Assembly: GCF_017573545.1 (NCBI RefSeq)
Contig: NZ_JAGEOK010000016.1
Span: 163,756-227,755, forward strand
Source of the DNA: Actinomadura nitritigenes
GTDB taxonomy: Bacteria > Actinomycetota > Actinomycetes > Streptosporangiales > Streptosporangiaceae
Reading direction: 5' to 3'
DNA length: 64,000 nt
Position 1 is the stretch's first letter, and each line of letters begins with the position of its first letter. This document shows positions 1 through 10,381 of the stretch, in pieces. The position numbers were made by a program, and so were the translations under genes. Below the pieces are notes generated by a model. The model made no database searches. It saw only the letters and a list, made by a program, of their open reading frames with translations, and was not told the DNA's origin.

Positions 1-24
1 CCGGTCGCCGGCCGGGGAGCGGAG

Positions 25-690
25 TCAGCCGAGCCAGCCCGGGCGGATCATCCCCGACTCGTAGGCCAGCACCACCAGCTGCGCCCGGTCCCGCGCCCCC
101 AGCTTGGACAGGATACGGCTGACGTGCGTCTTGGCGGTCGCCGGCGACAGCACCAGCCGCTCGGCGATCTCCTCGTTCGACAGGCCCTGCGCGACGAGCT
201 CCAGCACCTCCCGCTCCCGCGCCGTCAGCACGTCCAGCTCCACCGACGGCGGTGGCGCGCTGATCCGGGAGGCGAACTCGGCGATCAGCCGCCGCGTCAC
301 CGCCGGCGCCAGCAGCGCGTCACCGCGCGCCACCACCCGCACCCCGTGGATCAGCTCCGGCGGCTCGGTGTCCTTCACCAGGAACCCACTGGCCCCCGCC
401 TTGATCGCGCCGTACACGTAGTCGTCCAGGTCGAACGTCGTCAAGATCACCACCTTGACGTCCGCCAGGGCGCGGTCGGTGACGATCCGCCGGGTCGCCT
501 CCAGCCCGTCCAGCACCGGCATCCGCACGTCCATCAGCACCACGTCCGGGCGCAGCTCGCGCGCCAGCCGCACCGCCCGCTCGCCGTCCCCGGCCTCGGC
601 GACGATCTCGATGTCGTCCTCGCCCTCCAGGATCGAGCGGAACCCGGCCCGCACGAGCGTCTGGTCGTCGGCCAGCGCCACCCGGATCAC
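25..690 (-). CDS. LuxR/NarL-family response regulator
   Basis: Cytoplasmic DNA-binding response regulator, 221 aa, the usual length for the NarL/FixJ class. The receiver domain (about 1-120) shows the acidic pair D8-D9, phospho-acceptor D54 in LMDVRMP, T84/T85 of ILTTF and K106 of FLVKD. A LuxR-type helix-turn-helix follows at about 150-215 (TAREREVLELVAQGLSNEEI). It overlaps the 3' end of the upstream histidine kinase gene by 4 nt, so the two are translationally coupled and almost certainly partners. Target genes cannot be read from the sequence; the nearby ABC transporter or the divergent second system are possibilities. Confidence 0.95.
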   Translation of the reverse strand: MIRVALADDQTLVRAGFRSILEGEDDIEIVAEAGDGERAVRLARELRPDVVLMDVRMPVLDGLEATRRIVTDRALADVKVVILTTFDLDDYVYGAIKAGASGFLVKDTEPPELIHGVRVVARGDALLAPAVTRRLIAEFASRISAPPPSVELDVLTAREREVLELVAQGLSNEEIAERLVLSPATAKTHVSRILSKLGARDRAQLVVLAYESGMIRPGWLG

Positions 691-2147
691 GTGTCCTCCC
701 GCATCGCCCGCCCGGGCCTTCCGTCCGCCACCTGTTCTCCCGCTCCCTCGTCGTGCCCCCGGCGGCCGCCCGGGGCGTCCAGCGGCAGCCGCGCCCGCAC
801 CCGGAACCCGCCGCCGGGGCCCGGGCCCGCGGTCAGCTCGCCGCCGACCGCCACGGCCCGCTCCCGCATGCCGCGCAGCCCGTTGCCGCCCGCCGGCACG
901 CTCGCCGGCACGCTCGCCGGCACGGCCGCCGGGCCGTCCTCGCGCCCGCCCGCCGCGGCGGTGCCGCCGGGCGGGCCCGCCCCATCATCGTCGATCTGCA
1001 CGATCACCGCGTCCGCGGTGCACCGCACCTCCACCGTCACCGTCCCCGCGCCCGCATGCCGGACGACGTTGGTCAGCGCCTCCTGCACGATCCGGTACCC
1101 CGCCAGCCCGACCGGCGCCGGCACCGCCGCCAGCCGCCCACCGCCCGCACCGCCGGTGTCGTCATCGGTGCCGCCGGTGCCGTCACCGGCGGCGAGGTCA
1201 CCGGCCCGCCGCACCCGCAGCCCCGCGGCCGCCGTGCGCTCCAGCAGCTCACCGACCCGCGCCAGCGACGGCACCGGCTCCACCGGCCCCGCCCCGCCGC
1301 CGGGCTCGTCGACCTGCCGCAGCACCCCCAGCACCCCGCGCAGCTCCCGCAGCGTCTGCCGGCTCGCCGCCTTGATCGCCTCGAGCGCCGCGTACGCCCG
1401 CGCCGGATCGTCGCGCCGGTGCAGCGCCGCCCCCGCCTGCACGTTGATCAGCGAGATCTGGTGCGCCAGCACGTCGTGCAGCTCCCGCGCGATCCGCAGC
1501 CGCTCCTGCGCCGCCCGCCGCAGTGCCTCCTCCTCCCGGCCGCGCTCGGCCGCGGCGGCGCGCCGCTCGGCCTCCTCGACCCGGATCCGCCGCCCCCGCA
1601 CGTACTGCCCGATCCCGACCGTCACCAGCAGCGCCAGCGACAGCGACGCCACGCCCCGCGCGTCGGCCACCGCGTCCGGATCGCCGCCGCCCCCGCCCCG
1701 CACCGCCGAGGTCGTCAGGAACCCCGCGTTCACCACGATCACCGCGCCCAGCGGCACCGCGAGCCGGCACTGCACCGCCGCGTTGAACAGCGCCACCAGG
1801 AACACGAACGCGATCGGCCCGTCCGGATACCCCAGCGGGTAGTACAGCGGCGGCACCACGGTCGCCACCACCAGCAGCACCACCGGATGCCGGCGCCGCC
1901 ACACCAGCGCCAGCGTCGTCACCGCGATCAGCGCCAGCCCGCCCGGCCACAGCGGGCGGTCGCCGGGCTTGACCGCGACCGCGCTCATCACCAGCGTGAC
2001 CACCAGCGCGGCCACCGCCGGCACCACCTCGCCGACCCGCCCGCGACCCCACCGGCCGTCCCACTCCCGCCGGAACCGGGCCGACCACGGCCGCGACGGC
2101 GGGCTCGGCGGGACGGAACGCCCGGGACGCGGCGAGGGCACGGTCAC
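687..2147 (-). CDS. DesK/NarX-type sensor histidine kinase
   Basis: Membrane histidine kinase (HisKA_3/HATPase_c) paired with the adjacent LuxR-type regulator. About five hydrophobic segments fill residues 30-190 with little extracytoplasmic loop, so it probably senses membrane state or an intramembrane ligand. The H-box is ARELHDVLAHQIS near residue 222, and the ATPase domain has YRIVQEALTNVVRHA and GLRGMRERA. A 12-bp tandem repeat encodes the short Pro/Val/Ser-rich linker in the ATPase domain. GTG at 2147 was chosen because it removes an unlikely basic leader; the frame stays open to a GTG at 2186, so the start is uncertain by 13 codons. The gene is divergent from the second kinase, with promoters for both packed into about 70 bp. 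Confidence 0.9.
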   Translation of the reverse strand: MTVPSPRPGRSVPPSPPSRPWSARFRREWDGRWGRGRVGEVVPAVAALVVTLVMSAVAVKPGDRPLWPGGLALIAVTTLALVWRRRHPVVLLVVATVVPPLYYPLGYPDGPIAFVFLVALFNAAVQCRLAVPLGAVIVVNAGFLTTSAVRGGGGGDPDAVADARGVASLSLALLVTVGIGQYVRGRRIRVEEAERRAAAAERGREEEALRRAAQERLRIARELHDVLAHQISLINVQAGAALHRRDDPARAYAALEAIKAASRQTLRELRGVLGVLRQVDEPGGGAGPVEPVPSLARVGELLERTAAAGLRVRRAGDLAAGDGTGGTDDDTGGAGGGRLAAVPAPVGLAGYRIVQEALTNVVRHAGAGTVTVEVRCTADAVIVQIDDDGAGPPGGTAAAGGREDGPAAVPASVPASVPAGGNGLRGMRERAVAVGGELTAGPGPGGGFRVRARLPLDAPGGRRGHDEGAGEQVADGRPGRAMREDT

Positions 2148-2216
2148 CCGCCCACCGTAGCGGCCCCTGACTTTCGGCAGTATCACCGCAGATCACCGGC
2201 TTGTACCGTGGTCCGG

Positions 2217-4052
2217 GTGAACGACCCGGCCACCACCGTCCCGCGGCGCCCGGGGGAGCGGGCCACGGCCACCCCCGCACCCGCCGCCGCCCGTGCGCCC
2301 GCCCACCCGACCGGCACCCGCGCCACCCGCGTCTCCCATGCCGCCGTCGCCGCGCTGCGGGCGGCCCGCGCGGAGGCCCGCGCCGCCCTCCACCGGCCCC
2401 GCAGATCCCTGCTGGTCAAGGACATCGCCCTGTGGGCGGTCCTGGCGCTGCCCGCCGCGTTCGACCTGGTCTCACCGCTCGACCCGGCGGCCCCGTCCTG
2501 GTGGCTGCGGATCGCCGCGCTCGGCGTCCTGGCCGCCGCCGTCGCGATCTCCCGGACGCGCCCGACCGCCGCGCTGCTCACCGCCATCGCGCTGATCCCC
2601 GTGCACGGCAACTTCGTGTTCGCGATGCCCGTCATGTCCTACCTGACCGGGCTGCGGACGCCCCGCGCCCGCCCGGTGCTGTGGGGATTCACCACCGTGT
2701 TCGCCGCCGGCACCCTCATCAACATCGCCCGCGGCATCGACGTCACCACCTGGTTCCCCCTGACGCTGTGGCTGGTGCTGCTCGGCGTCCTGCCCTGGCT
2801 CGTCGGCCGCTACTGGCAGCAGTACCAGGAACTCCTGCACGCCGGCTGGGAACGCGCCGACCGCCTCGAACGCGAGCAGCGCATCACCGCCGAACGCGAG
2901 CGCCTGCGCGAACGCGCCCGCATCGCCCAGGACATGCACGACTCCCTCGGCCACGAACTCGCCCTCATCGCCGTCCGCGCCGGCGCCCTGCAGGTCGCCC
3001 CTGGCCTCGAGGACCGCCACCGCGCCGCCGCCGCCGAACTGCGCGCCGGCGCCGCCGACGCCACCGAGCACCTCCGCGAGATCATCGGGATCCTCCGCGA
3101 CGACACCGCCCGCCGCGCCGCGGCGGGGGAGACCACCACCGGGGCCGCGCCGGACGCCGCCGCCCGGCCCGTCCACGAAAGCGTCCACGACCTCGTCGAA
3201 CGCGCCCGCGCCTCCGGCGTCCCCGTCCGCCTGGACACCGCCGCCGGCCCGGCCCCCGGCCCCCTCCCGCCCATGATCGCGCTCGCCGCCCACCGGATCG
3301 TGCAGGAGGCCATCACCAACGCCGCCAAACACGCACCCGGCGCCGCGATCACCGTCACCCTCACCCGCCGCGCCTCCGCCACCGGCGGCGCCGACCCTGC
3401 CGAGCCCGCCGAGCCCGCCGAGCCCGCGATCACCGTCACCGTCGCCAACGACGCCCCGCCCGGCGGCCCCGCCCTCCTCCCGCCCGGCGGCGGCCACGGC
3501 CTCACCGGCCTCACCGAACGCGCCCGCCTCGCCGGCGGCACCCTGCACGCCGCACCCGCGACCGGCGGCGGCTTTACCGTCCGCGCCGTCCTGCCCGAGA
3601 CACCGCCGCCCGGCCCCCGCCCCCTGGACGCCCCCGACGGCCCCTCCGAATCCGCGCGCCACCTCGAACGCGAACGCCGCCAGGTCCGCCGCGGCCTCAT
3701 CACCGCCATCGCCGTCCCCGCCGCCCTCATCGCCGCGCTCGGCGCCGTCATGCTCGGCTACTACACCTACGCCACCCTCAACTCCGTCCTGCCGCCCGCC
3801 GACTACGCCGCCCTGCGCGTCGGCGACACCCGCGACCACGTCGAGCGCCTGCTCCCGCCCGTCCAGGCCACCGAGGCCGGCACCGTCCGCGCCCGCGTCC
3901 CCGAACCGCCCGGCGCCCGCTGCCGCTACTACCGCCCCACCGCCGACCTGCTCGGCACCGGCCACCTCTACCGCCTGTGCTTCAGCGGCGGCCGCCTCAC
4001 CGCCAAGGACACCTACAGCACCGCCGACCCCGCCACGAAAGGCCCCGAGTGA
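2217..4052 (+). CDS. Sensor histidine kinase with extra C-terminal membrane segment and exported tail
   Basis: Histidine kinase of the HisKA_3 class. Several N-terminal membrane helices (about 65-200) precede a coiled linker and the H-box AQDMHDSLGHELALI (His near 240). The HATPase domain has HRIVQEAITNAAKHA and HGLTGLTERA. Unlike its neighbour it continues about 120 residues past the ATPase: a basic stretch, one clear membrane helix (about 494-518, ending GYYTYATL) and a roughly 90-residue tail with ADYAALRVGDTRDHVERLLP, two Cys and several Tyr. That segment would lie outside the membrane and resembles a small SmpA/OmlA-like fold (inference). The start is GTG 2217 or GTG 2208; no clear Shine-Dalgarno is seen. 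Its stop overlaps the next gene by 4 nt. Confidence 0.88.
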   Translation: MNDPATTVPRRPGERATATPAPAAARAPAHPTGTRATRVSHAAVAALRAARAEARAALHRPRRSLLVKDIALWAVLALPAAFDLVSPLDPAAPSWWLRIAALGVLAAAVAISRTRPTAALLTAIALIPVHGNFVFAMPVMSYLTGLRTPRARPVLWGFTTVFAAGTLINIARGIDVTTWFPLTLWLVLLGVLPWLVGRYWQQYQELLHAGWERADRLEREQRITAERERLRERARIAQDMHDSLGHELALIAVRAGALQVAPGLEDRHRAAAAELRAGAADATEHLREIIGILRDDTARRAAAGETTTGAAPDAAARPVHESVHDLVERARASGVPVRLDTAAGPAPGPLPPMIALAAHRIVQEAITNAAKHAPGAAITVTLTRRASATGGADPAEPAEPAEPAITVTVANDAPPGGPALLPPGGGHGLTGLTERARLAGGTLHAAPATGGGFTVRAVLPETPPPGPRPLDAPDGPSESARHLERERRQVRRGLITAIAVPAALIAALGAVMLGYYTYATLNSVLPPADYAALRVGDTRDHVERLLPPVQATEAGTVRARVPEPPGARCRYYRPTADLLGTGHLYRLCFSGGRLTAKDTYSTADPATKGPE

Positions 4053-4711
4053 TCCGCGTCCTGCTCGCCGACGACGAGACCATGATCCGCGCTGGAGTCC
4101 GCGCCATCCTGTCCGCCGACCCCGGCATCGACGTCGTCGCCGAGGCCGGCGACGGCCGCGAAGCCGTCGACCTCACCCTCGCCCACCACCCCGACGTCGC
4201 CCTCCTCGACATCCGCATGCCCCGCATGGACGGCCTCACCGCCGCCGACGAACTGCGCCGCGCCGCCCCCGCCACCGCCGTCGCCATCCTCACCACCTTC
4301 GGGGAGGACGACTACATCGCCCGCGCCCTCACCGGCGGCGCCAGCGGCTTCCTGCTCAAGTCCGGCGACCCCCACGAACTCATCGCCGGCGTCCGCGCCG
4401 TCGCCGCCGGCGCCGCGTTCCTGTCGCCCAAGGTCGCCCACCGCGTCATCACCGAGCTGTCCGGCGGGCGCATGGCCGCCGGCGCCGCCGCCCGCCGCCG
4501 CGCCGAAGCGCTCACCCCCCGCGAACGCCAGGTCCTCGCCCTCCTCGGCGCCGGCCTGTCCAACGCCGAGATCGCCGGCCGCCTCCACGTCGTCGAAGGC
4601 ACCGTCAAGGCCTACGTCAGCGCCATCCTCACCCGCCTGGACGTCAAGAACCGCGTCCAGGCCGCCGTCCTCGCCCACGAAGCCGGACTCGTCCACGACC
4701 CCACCCCCTGA
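4049..4711 (+). CDS. LuxR/NarL-family response regulator
   Basis: 220-aa response regulator, partner of the preceding kinase: GTG start overlaps the kinase stop (GTGA). Receiver domain has D8-D9, phospho-acceptor D54 (LLDIRMP), ILTTF and the switch Lys in FLLKSGD. The HTH near 150-215 reads LTPRERQVLALLGAGLSNAE. It is closely similar in plan to the regulator at the left edge of the window, suggesting an old duplication of the whole two-component pair followed by divergence of the sensor part. Transcription ends at a hairpin shared with the convergent ABC transporter. Confidence 0.95.
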   Translation: MIRVLLADDETMIRAGVRAILSADPGIDVVAEAGDGREAVDLTLAHHPDVALLDIRMPRMDGLTAADELRRAAPATAVAILTTFGEDDYIARALTGGASGFLLKSGDPHELIAGVRAVAAGAAFLSPKVAHRVITELSGGRMAAGAAARRRAEALTPRERQVLALLGAGLSNAEIAGRLHVVEGTVKAYVSAILTRLDVKNRVQAAVLAHEAGLVHDPTP

Positions 4712-4728
4712 CCACCCCCTCTCACCTC

Positions 4729-4758
4729 CGGCGGACCCCGCGCGCGACGGGGCCGCCG
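4729..4758. terminator. Hairpin between convergent genes
   Basis: CGGCGG-A-CCCCG pairs with CGGGGCCGCCG across a 7-nt loop, with a single bulged A. It lies between the convergent response regulator and ABC permease genes and could terminate transcription in both directions. No U-tract is present, which is normal for high-GC actinomycetes. Confidence 0.5.
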
Positions 4759-4807
4759 CACCGACCACGGCGCGACGGCCCCCGGAGCCCACGTGCGGAC
4801 GGGCGCG

Positions 4808-5613
4808 TCAGGCGTCCCGGCGCCGCAGCACCACCACACCGCCCCACAACGCCGCCACCGCCCACGCCGCCAGGATCGCCGCCCCGACCCCTGCCGGATA
4901 CGGGCCGTCCCCGTTCATGAAGTGCCGCCCCGCACCGCTCGGCAACGCGTCCGCCGCGTGCCGCCCCACGCTCGAACCGGCGTTCTCCAGCAGCATCGGC
5001 AGCACCAGAAGGAACAGGAACGCCGTCGTCAACGTCCCCGCCGTGCTCCGCAGCATCGCCCCCAGCCCCAGCACCAGCAGGCACACCAGCGCCAGATACA
5101 CCCCCGACTGCAACGCGTCGTCGGCGAACACCACCGACCGGAACCGGCCCCATCCGCCCAGCACCGGACCCGCGACCGCCGTCCCCACCACGCCCAGCAC
5201 CACCCCGGCCGGCAGCATCACCCCCGCCAGCACCCCCGCCTTCGCCGCCAGCATCCGCCCCCGCCGCGGCACCCACTGCAACGTCGACCGGATGCTCCCC
5301 GTCGCGTACTCACCGGTGATCACCAGGATCGCCACCGCCACCACCACGAACTGGACCATGTCCAGCGCCGCGATCGCGACCCCGCTCACCGACACCACCC
5401 CCTGATCGTCCGACGCCACCTCGTTGGTGTTGTTCGACACCGTCGACGACGCCAGGATCAGGCACATCAGCCCCATCAGCACGGCCGCGCACGCAAGGCC
5501 CCACCACGTCGACCGCACCGACCACAGCTTCGTCCACTCCGCCGCGACCGCCCCCCGCAGCCCGCCGCCGGCCCGCACCACCCCACCGGACCCGGTCCGC
5601 ACCGTCGCCGCCA

Positions 5614-5617
<4 letters not shown>
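4808..5617 (-). CDS. ABC transporter permease (ABC-2 type)
   Basis: 269-aa integral membrane subunit with six predicted helices, first near residues 35-55 (WWGLACAAVLMGLMCLILA) after a cytoplasmic WTKLWSVRSTWWG motif typical of ABC-2 permeases such as NatB/DrrB-like proteins. The middle GEYATGSIRSTLQWVPRR motif is the usual amphipathic element before helix 3. Its start overlaps the ATPase stop by 4 nt, so the two genes form one exporter operon. Substrate unknown; family members export sodium, lipids, peptides or antibiotics. The permease ends a few bases from the hairpin shared with the convergent regulator. Confidence 0.9.
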
Positions 5618-6597
<980 letters not shown>

Positions 6598-6802
6598 CAC
6601 ACCGTCCCTCCGGCCCCGACATCCCGACAACGCCAGAACCTAGGCGGCGGGGGAGCGGCCCCACAGTGCCCGAACGCCACCCCCCGACCCCCACTTTCGA
6701 CAGGGAACCCGCACCCGCCCGCACCCGTCCGCACCCGTCCACACGAACGGAACGGGCCGCCCCGGTGCCACCACCGGAACGGCCCGCCACACCCGCGGAG
6801 CG

Positions 6803-7597
6803 CTACGAACCCGGCCGATGATGCCGCCCCACCGCACCACCCGGCCCGCCGACGCCCCGCACACCGCCCATCACGTCCGGCATCGTCACCGCCGCATCGT
6901 CCATCCGCGTCACACCCGCAGCGCCCGCGGCACCCGCCGGCACCGGCTGCTGAACCGGCCCCGCACCACCGAACCCCGCACCCGCTGGCGCAGCCACCGG
7001 ACGCGCCCCCAGCAGCACCGCCGCCACCGGGAACCCCCGCAGGAAATCCACTAGCGGCTCGGCCGGCCGCACCAGCACCAGCGCGACCACCGGAGCCACC
7101 ACCACCCCCACACAGAACCCCGCCGCCACGTCATGCGGGTAATGCACACCCACGAACACCCGCGAGAACGCCATCAGCACCGCCAACGGCAGCACCAGCG
7201 GAGCCAGCGCCCGCCACACCACCACCAGCACCGCCGCCGACCCCGCCGCGATCGTCGCGTGATTGCTCGGGAACGACCAGTCCCCAGGCGGCGGACACGA
7301 CGCGATGTGCACCGCCCCCGCCACCGCCCGGCACGGCCGCTCCTCCTGGAGGAAGTCCTTCGACACCTCGCTCACCAGATACGCCGCCACCATCGCGAAC
7401 GGCGCCGACAACGCCAGCCCCATCGCCCGCGCGTCCAGGCCCCGCGCCCGCCACCAGCCCGCCGCGAACAGCACCGCGAACAACAGCAGACCCGCGTTCG
7501 TGCCCACGTCCGCCACCGAATGCACCCACGACGGCGTACCCCACGCCCACTCGGTGACGTCCCGGTACAGATGCACGCTGAAATCTGGCGCCTGCAT
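6803..7597 (-). CDS. PAP2-family phosphatase, membrane
   Basis: 264-aa type 2 phosphatidic-acid phosphatase-like enzyme. The three-part active site is visible: K-x6-RP as KDFLQEERPCR, the central SFPSNHATIA (PSGH variant with the catalytic His), and SRVFVGVHYPHD (SRx5Hx3D). Five or six membrane helices place the site at the outer membrane face, where such enzymes dephosphorylate undecaprenyl or other lipid phosphates. A hydrophilic Ala/Pro/Gly tail of about 60 residues follows. ATG 7597 has GGGAGA upstream; a longer start adds 13 unlikely residues. It stands alone, with the DedA gene following on the same strand about 170 bp upstream. Confidence 0.9.
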   Translation of the reverse strand: MQAPDFSVHLYRDVTEWAWGTPSWVHSVADVGTNAGLLLFAVLFAAGWWRARGLDARAMGLALSAPFAMVAAYLVSEVSKDFLQEERPCRAVAGAVHIASCPPPGDWSFPSNHATIAAGSAAVLVVVWRALAPLVLPLAVLMAFSRVFVGVHYPHDVAAGFCVGVVVAPVVALVLVRPAEPLVDFLRGFPVAAVLLGARPVAAPAGAGFGGAGPVQQPVPAGAAGAAGVTRMDDAAVTMPDVMGGVRGVGGPGGAVGRHHRPGS

Positions 7598-7771
7598 GCT
7601 CTCCCTCACGATCGAGACGACCACCCGACACCACATCAGACACCGGGCGGACCGTCGAAGTTCACCCCACGTTCACCGTCTCGTAGAGCTTGGCACGACC
7701 CGACGATCACCCGCGCCACAAACGCCGCGCATCACCCAGAAGTCGACCCCGCACCCCCACCAAAGTCACCC

Positions 7772-8425
7772 CTACCGCCCCTCCGCACGGACGACCCCGC
7801 CACCGCCCGCGGCACCCCCATCCCCACCGCGCCGCCTATGCCGCCGCACGAAACGCACCCCCTCCACCACGCCCGTCACCGACAACGCCAACCCCAACCC
7901 CACCGCCACGCCCCGCACCGGATCGTCCTCGAACGCCGCACCGCCCACATAACCCAGCAACCCGCCGTACAACCCCCATGACACCGCCGCCACCCCCGCG
8001 AACACCGAGAACCGCCGCAACGGAAACCCCAACGCACCCATCGACACCGTCACCGCCGTCCGCCCACCCGGCACATACCGCGCCACCACCAGCACCAACC
8101 CGCCCCGCTCCGACAACGCACCCCGCGCCCGCACCAACGCCCCGTACCGCCGCGTCCCCGGCCGCGCCCGCCGCAGCAACCGCCCGCCCGGCCCCCGCCC
8201 CAGCAGATACGCCACATGATCACCGGCGAACGCGCCCGCCGCCGCCGACACCACCACCAGCGCCAGATCCGGCGAACCCGACGCCGCGTACACCCCGCCC
8301 GCGATCACCATGCTCTCGCTCGGCACCACCGGAAAGAACCCGTCCAGCGCCGCCACCGCGAACAGCACCAGGCAGAACCACGGCGACGACACCGCCGCAC
8401 CCGCCACATCCAAGATCGAATCCAT
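7772..8425 (-). CDS. DedA-family membrane protein
   Basis: 217-aa SNARE-associated/DedA protein. The N-terminal re-entrant region shows DGFFPVVPSESMVIAGG with the conserved acidic and Pro residues, and GDHVAYLLGRGPG and ARYVPGGRTAVTVSMGAL are the signature second half. DedA proteins flip undecaprenyl phosphate or phospholipids and support proton-motive force; this specific substrate is unknown. The neighbouring PAP2 phosphatase on the same strand could act on the same lipid-phosphate pool (inference). The C-terminal 30 residues are Arg- and Gly-rich and cytoplasmic. Confidence 0.9.
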   Translation of the reverse strand: MDSILDVAGAAVSSPWFCLVLFAVAALDGFFPVVPSESMVIAGGVYAASGSPDLALVVVSAAAGAFAGDHVAYLLGRGPGGRLLRRARPGTRRYGALVRARGALSERGGLVLVVARYVPGGRTAVTVSMGALGFPLRRFSVFAGVAAVSWGLYGGLLGYVGGAAFEDDPVRGVAVGLGLALSVTGVVEGVRFVRRHRRRGGDGGAAGGGGVVRAEGR

Positions 8426-8575
8426 GCCCCGACGCTAAGAACCGGACCACCACCCCCACATCACCCGAAAGCCCACCACCACCCCCCACCATCGACAGGA
8501 AGCCGCGCCCCGGCCGCCTACCACAACCAAAACCGATTCGCCCACCACAACCCCCGTCCACCACACTCACACCAC

Positions 8576-9211
8576 GTGGGACACCTGCACATATTCGACA
8601 TGGACGGCACCCTCCTCACCGGAACCACCGCCAACCTCCAACTCGCCCGCCACCTCGGCACCCTCACCGAACTCCACGCCCTCGAAGCCCGATTCGCCGC
8701 CGGCACCCTCGACACCCGCGGCTTCTCCACCGAGATCCACCGCCTCTGGCACCACCTCACCCCCGACCACGTCGCCGCCGCCTACACCGCAAGCCCCTGG
8801 CTCACCGGCATCCCCGACGTCTGCGCCGACATCCGCGCACGCGGCGAACACTCCGCCGTCATCACCATGTCGCCCGACTTCTTCGCCCGCCACCTCCTCG
8901 ACCTCGGCTTCGACCACGTCATCGCCTCCCGCTTCCCCCCGCTCCCGTTCACCGCCGCACCCCTCGACACCAGCGGCATCCTCACCCCCGACGACAAGGT
9001 CCGCATCACCGAAGAACTCCGCACCCGCCACCACCTCACCACCGACCAATGCGTCGCCTACGGCGACTCCATGTCCGACGCACCCCTCTTCCGCCACCTC
9101 ACCAACACCATCGCCATCAACGCCGACCACCACCTCGCCGACATCGCCGCCCTCGACTACCGCGGCACCGACCTCACCGCCGCCTACACCCTCGCCCGCA
9201 CCCTCCTCTGA
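8576..9211 (+). CDS. HAD-family phosphatase (HAD-IB, SerB-like)
   Basis: 211-aa haloacid-dehalogenase hydrolase. Motif I is FDMDGTLL at residues 7-14, motif II the Ser/Thr in AVITMSPDF, motif III the Lys in DDKVRI, and motif IV GDSMSDAPLF. The helical cap insertion between motifs I and II fits subfamily IB, which includes phosphoserine phosphatase and HAD-like phospholipid phosphatases. GTG 8576 is the only sensible start, placed so that motif I begins a few residues in; there is no Shine-Dalgarno, suggesting a leaderless message. Substrate unknown. Confidence 0.88.
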   Translation: MGHLHIFDMDGTLLTGTTANLQLARHLGTLTELHALEARFAAGTLDTRGFSTEIHRLWHHLTPDHVAAAYTASPWLTGIPDVCADIRARGEHSAVITMSPDFFARHLLDLGFDHVIASRFPPLPFTAAPLDTSGILTPDDKVRITEELRTRHHLTTDQCVAYGDSMSDAPLFRHLTNTIAINADHHLADIAALDYRGTDLTAAYTLARTLL

Positions 9212-9242
9212 CCGCGGACCGGGGGAGAGGCCGCCCGGCGCC

Positions 9243-10316
9243 TCACCCCCGCTCCACCGGCCCCAGCAACGGATGCACCCGCATCGCCGCCTCCAACTCA
9301 CCCGGCAGCTCATCCCGATACCGCCCCAGCGTCGACAGATCCGAATGCCCCAGCACCCGCCGCACCGCATCCATGTCCGTCGCCGCCGCCAGCAGATGCG
9401 TCGCCGTCGTATGCCGCAGCCCATGCGGCGTCACACTCCGCCGCCGCCCCGGCTCCACCCCCTCCAGCACCCGATCGATCACCGCCTGCACATCACCCCG
9501 CGCCAACCGCCGCCCCCGCCACGACAGCAACAACGCCCGCGACTCCACCCCGCGATCCAGCAGCACCCGCCCCTCCGCCAGATACGCGTCCAGCACCTCC
9601 ACCACCGGACGCGGAAGCGGCACATCCCGCGTCCGCCCGCCCTTCCCGAAGATCCGCCAATACCGCATCCCCCCGTTGACGAAGAAGTCCTCCGCGTTCG
9701 CCCGCGTCAACTCCGACACCCGCGGCCCCACCGCCGCCAGCAACAGCACGATCAACCCGTCCCGCAACTCCGTCCGCTGATCCACCCGCCGCCGCGGCGC
9801 CGGACCCGCCTCCGCCATCTCCCGCGCGGCCCCCAGCAACCCCTCCGCCTGCTCCACCGTCAACGCCCGCCGCTCCGCCCGCAACCCGCCCCGATGCTTC
9901 GGCCGCACCGTCACCGCCACCATCGGATCCAACTGCACCCACCCCGCCACCACCGCGTACTTGAAGAACGCCGACACCGACCTGCGGAACCGCGCCTGGG
10001 ACGACGCGCTCTGCAACGCACCACCACCGTCGGCCCCAGCACCCGGAGCCCCGCGCCGACGCCCGTCCGGCTTGCGCGCGAACCCCAGCAGCACCTCATC
10101 GACGTCCGCCCCCGTCAGATCGTCCAGCACCCGATCCGCACCCGCCAGCTCCGCGAACGTCACCACGTCCCGCGCGTACACCTCCGCCGACGCCGGCGCC
10201 AACGCCCCCGTCGAACACTTCGCCCGGACCATCTCCGCATAACGGTCCACAGCCTCGGCAACGGTCACACGCTCAAGATCCGCAGGACGCACCCGCCGGA
10301 CGCTACAACCCGCCAC
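9243..10316 (-). CDS. Tyrosine recombinase/integrase (XerC/D-like)
   Basis: 357-aa site-specific recombinase. An N-terminal SAM-like core-binding domain spans about 15-140 (TVAEAVDRYAEMV). The catalytic domain has Arg in GPRVSELTRAN, Lys in FGKGGRTRDVPLP, HGLRHTTATHLL (H-x-x-R), GHSDLSTLGRY (H and nucleophile Tyr in the last motif). All catalytic residues appear intact. GTG 10316 was picked as the first start clear of the divergent promoter; later GTG codons are possible. It sits next to an unrelated DUF72 gene with no excisionase or phage genes nearby, so it may be a domesticated integrase or a solitary resolvase. Confidence 0.88.
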   Translation of the reverse strand: MAGCSVRRVRPADLERVTVAEAVDRYAEMVRAKCSTGALAPASAEVYARDVVTFAELAGADRVLDDLTGADVDEVLLGFARKPDGRRRGAPGAGADGGGALQSASSQARFRRSVSAFFKYAVVAGWVQLDPMVAVTVRPKHRGGLRAERRALTVEQAEGLLGAAREMAEAGPAPRRRVDQRTELRDGLIVLLLAAVGPRVSELTRANAEDFFVNGGMRYWRIFGKGGRTRDVPLPRPVVEVLDAYLAEGRVLLDRGVESRALLLSWRGRRLARGDVQAVIDRVLEGVEPGRRRSVTPHGLRHTTATHLLAAATDMDAVRRVLGHSDLSTLGRYRDELPGELEAAMRVHPLLGPVERG

Positions 10317-10381
10317 CGACAGAACCGCCCCCGGACGGGTACGACCACCGCACCCGACACCCTGGGGGAGAGGAGCCGCCC

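Noticed and set aside
124..1842. Long plus-strand open frames opposite the first kinase/regulator pair
   Set aside because: Low-complexity His/Arg/Pro translation; the minus-strand genes have all catalytic motifs.
9243..10316. Active prophage or ICE boundary at the first recombinase
   Set aside because: No tRNA, excisionase, relaxase or phage genes nearby and flanking genes are ordinary; treated as a solitary recombinase.
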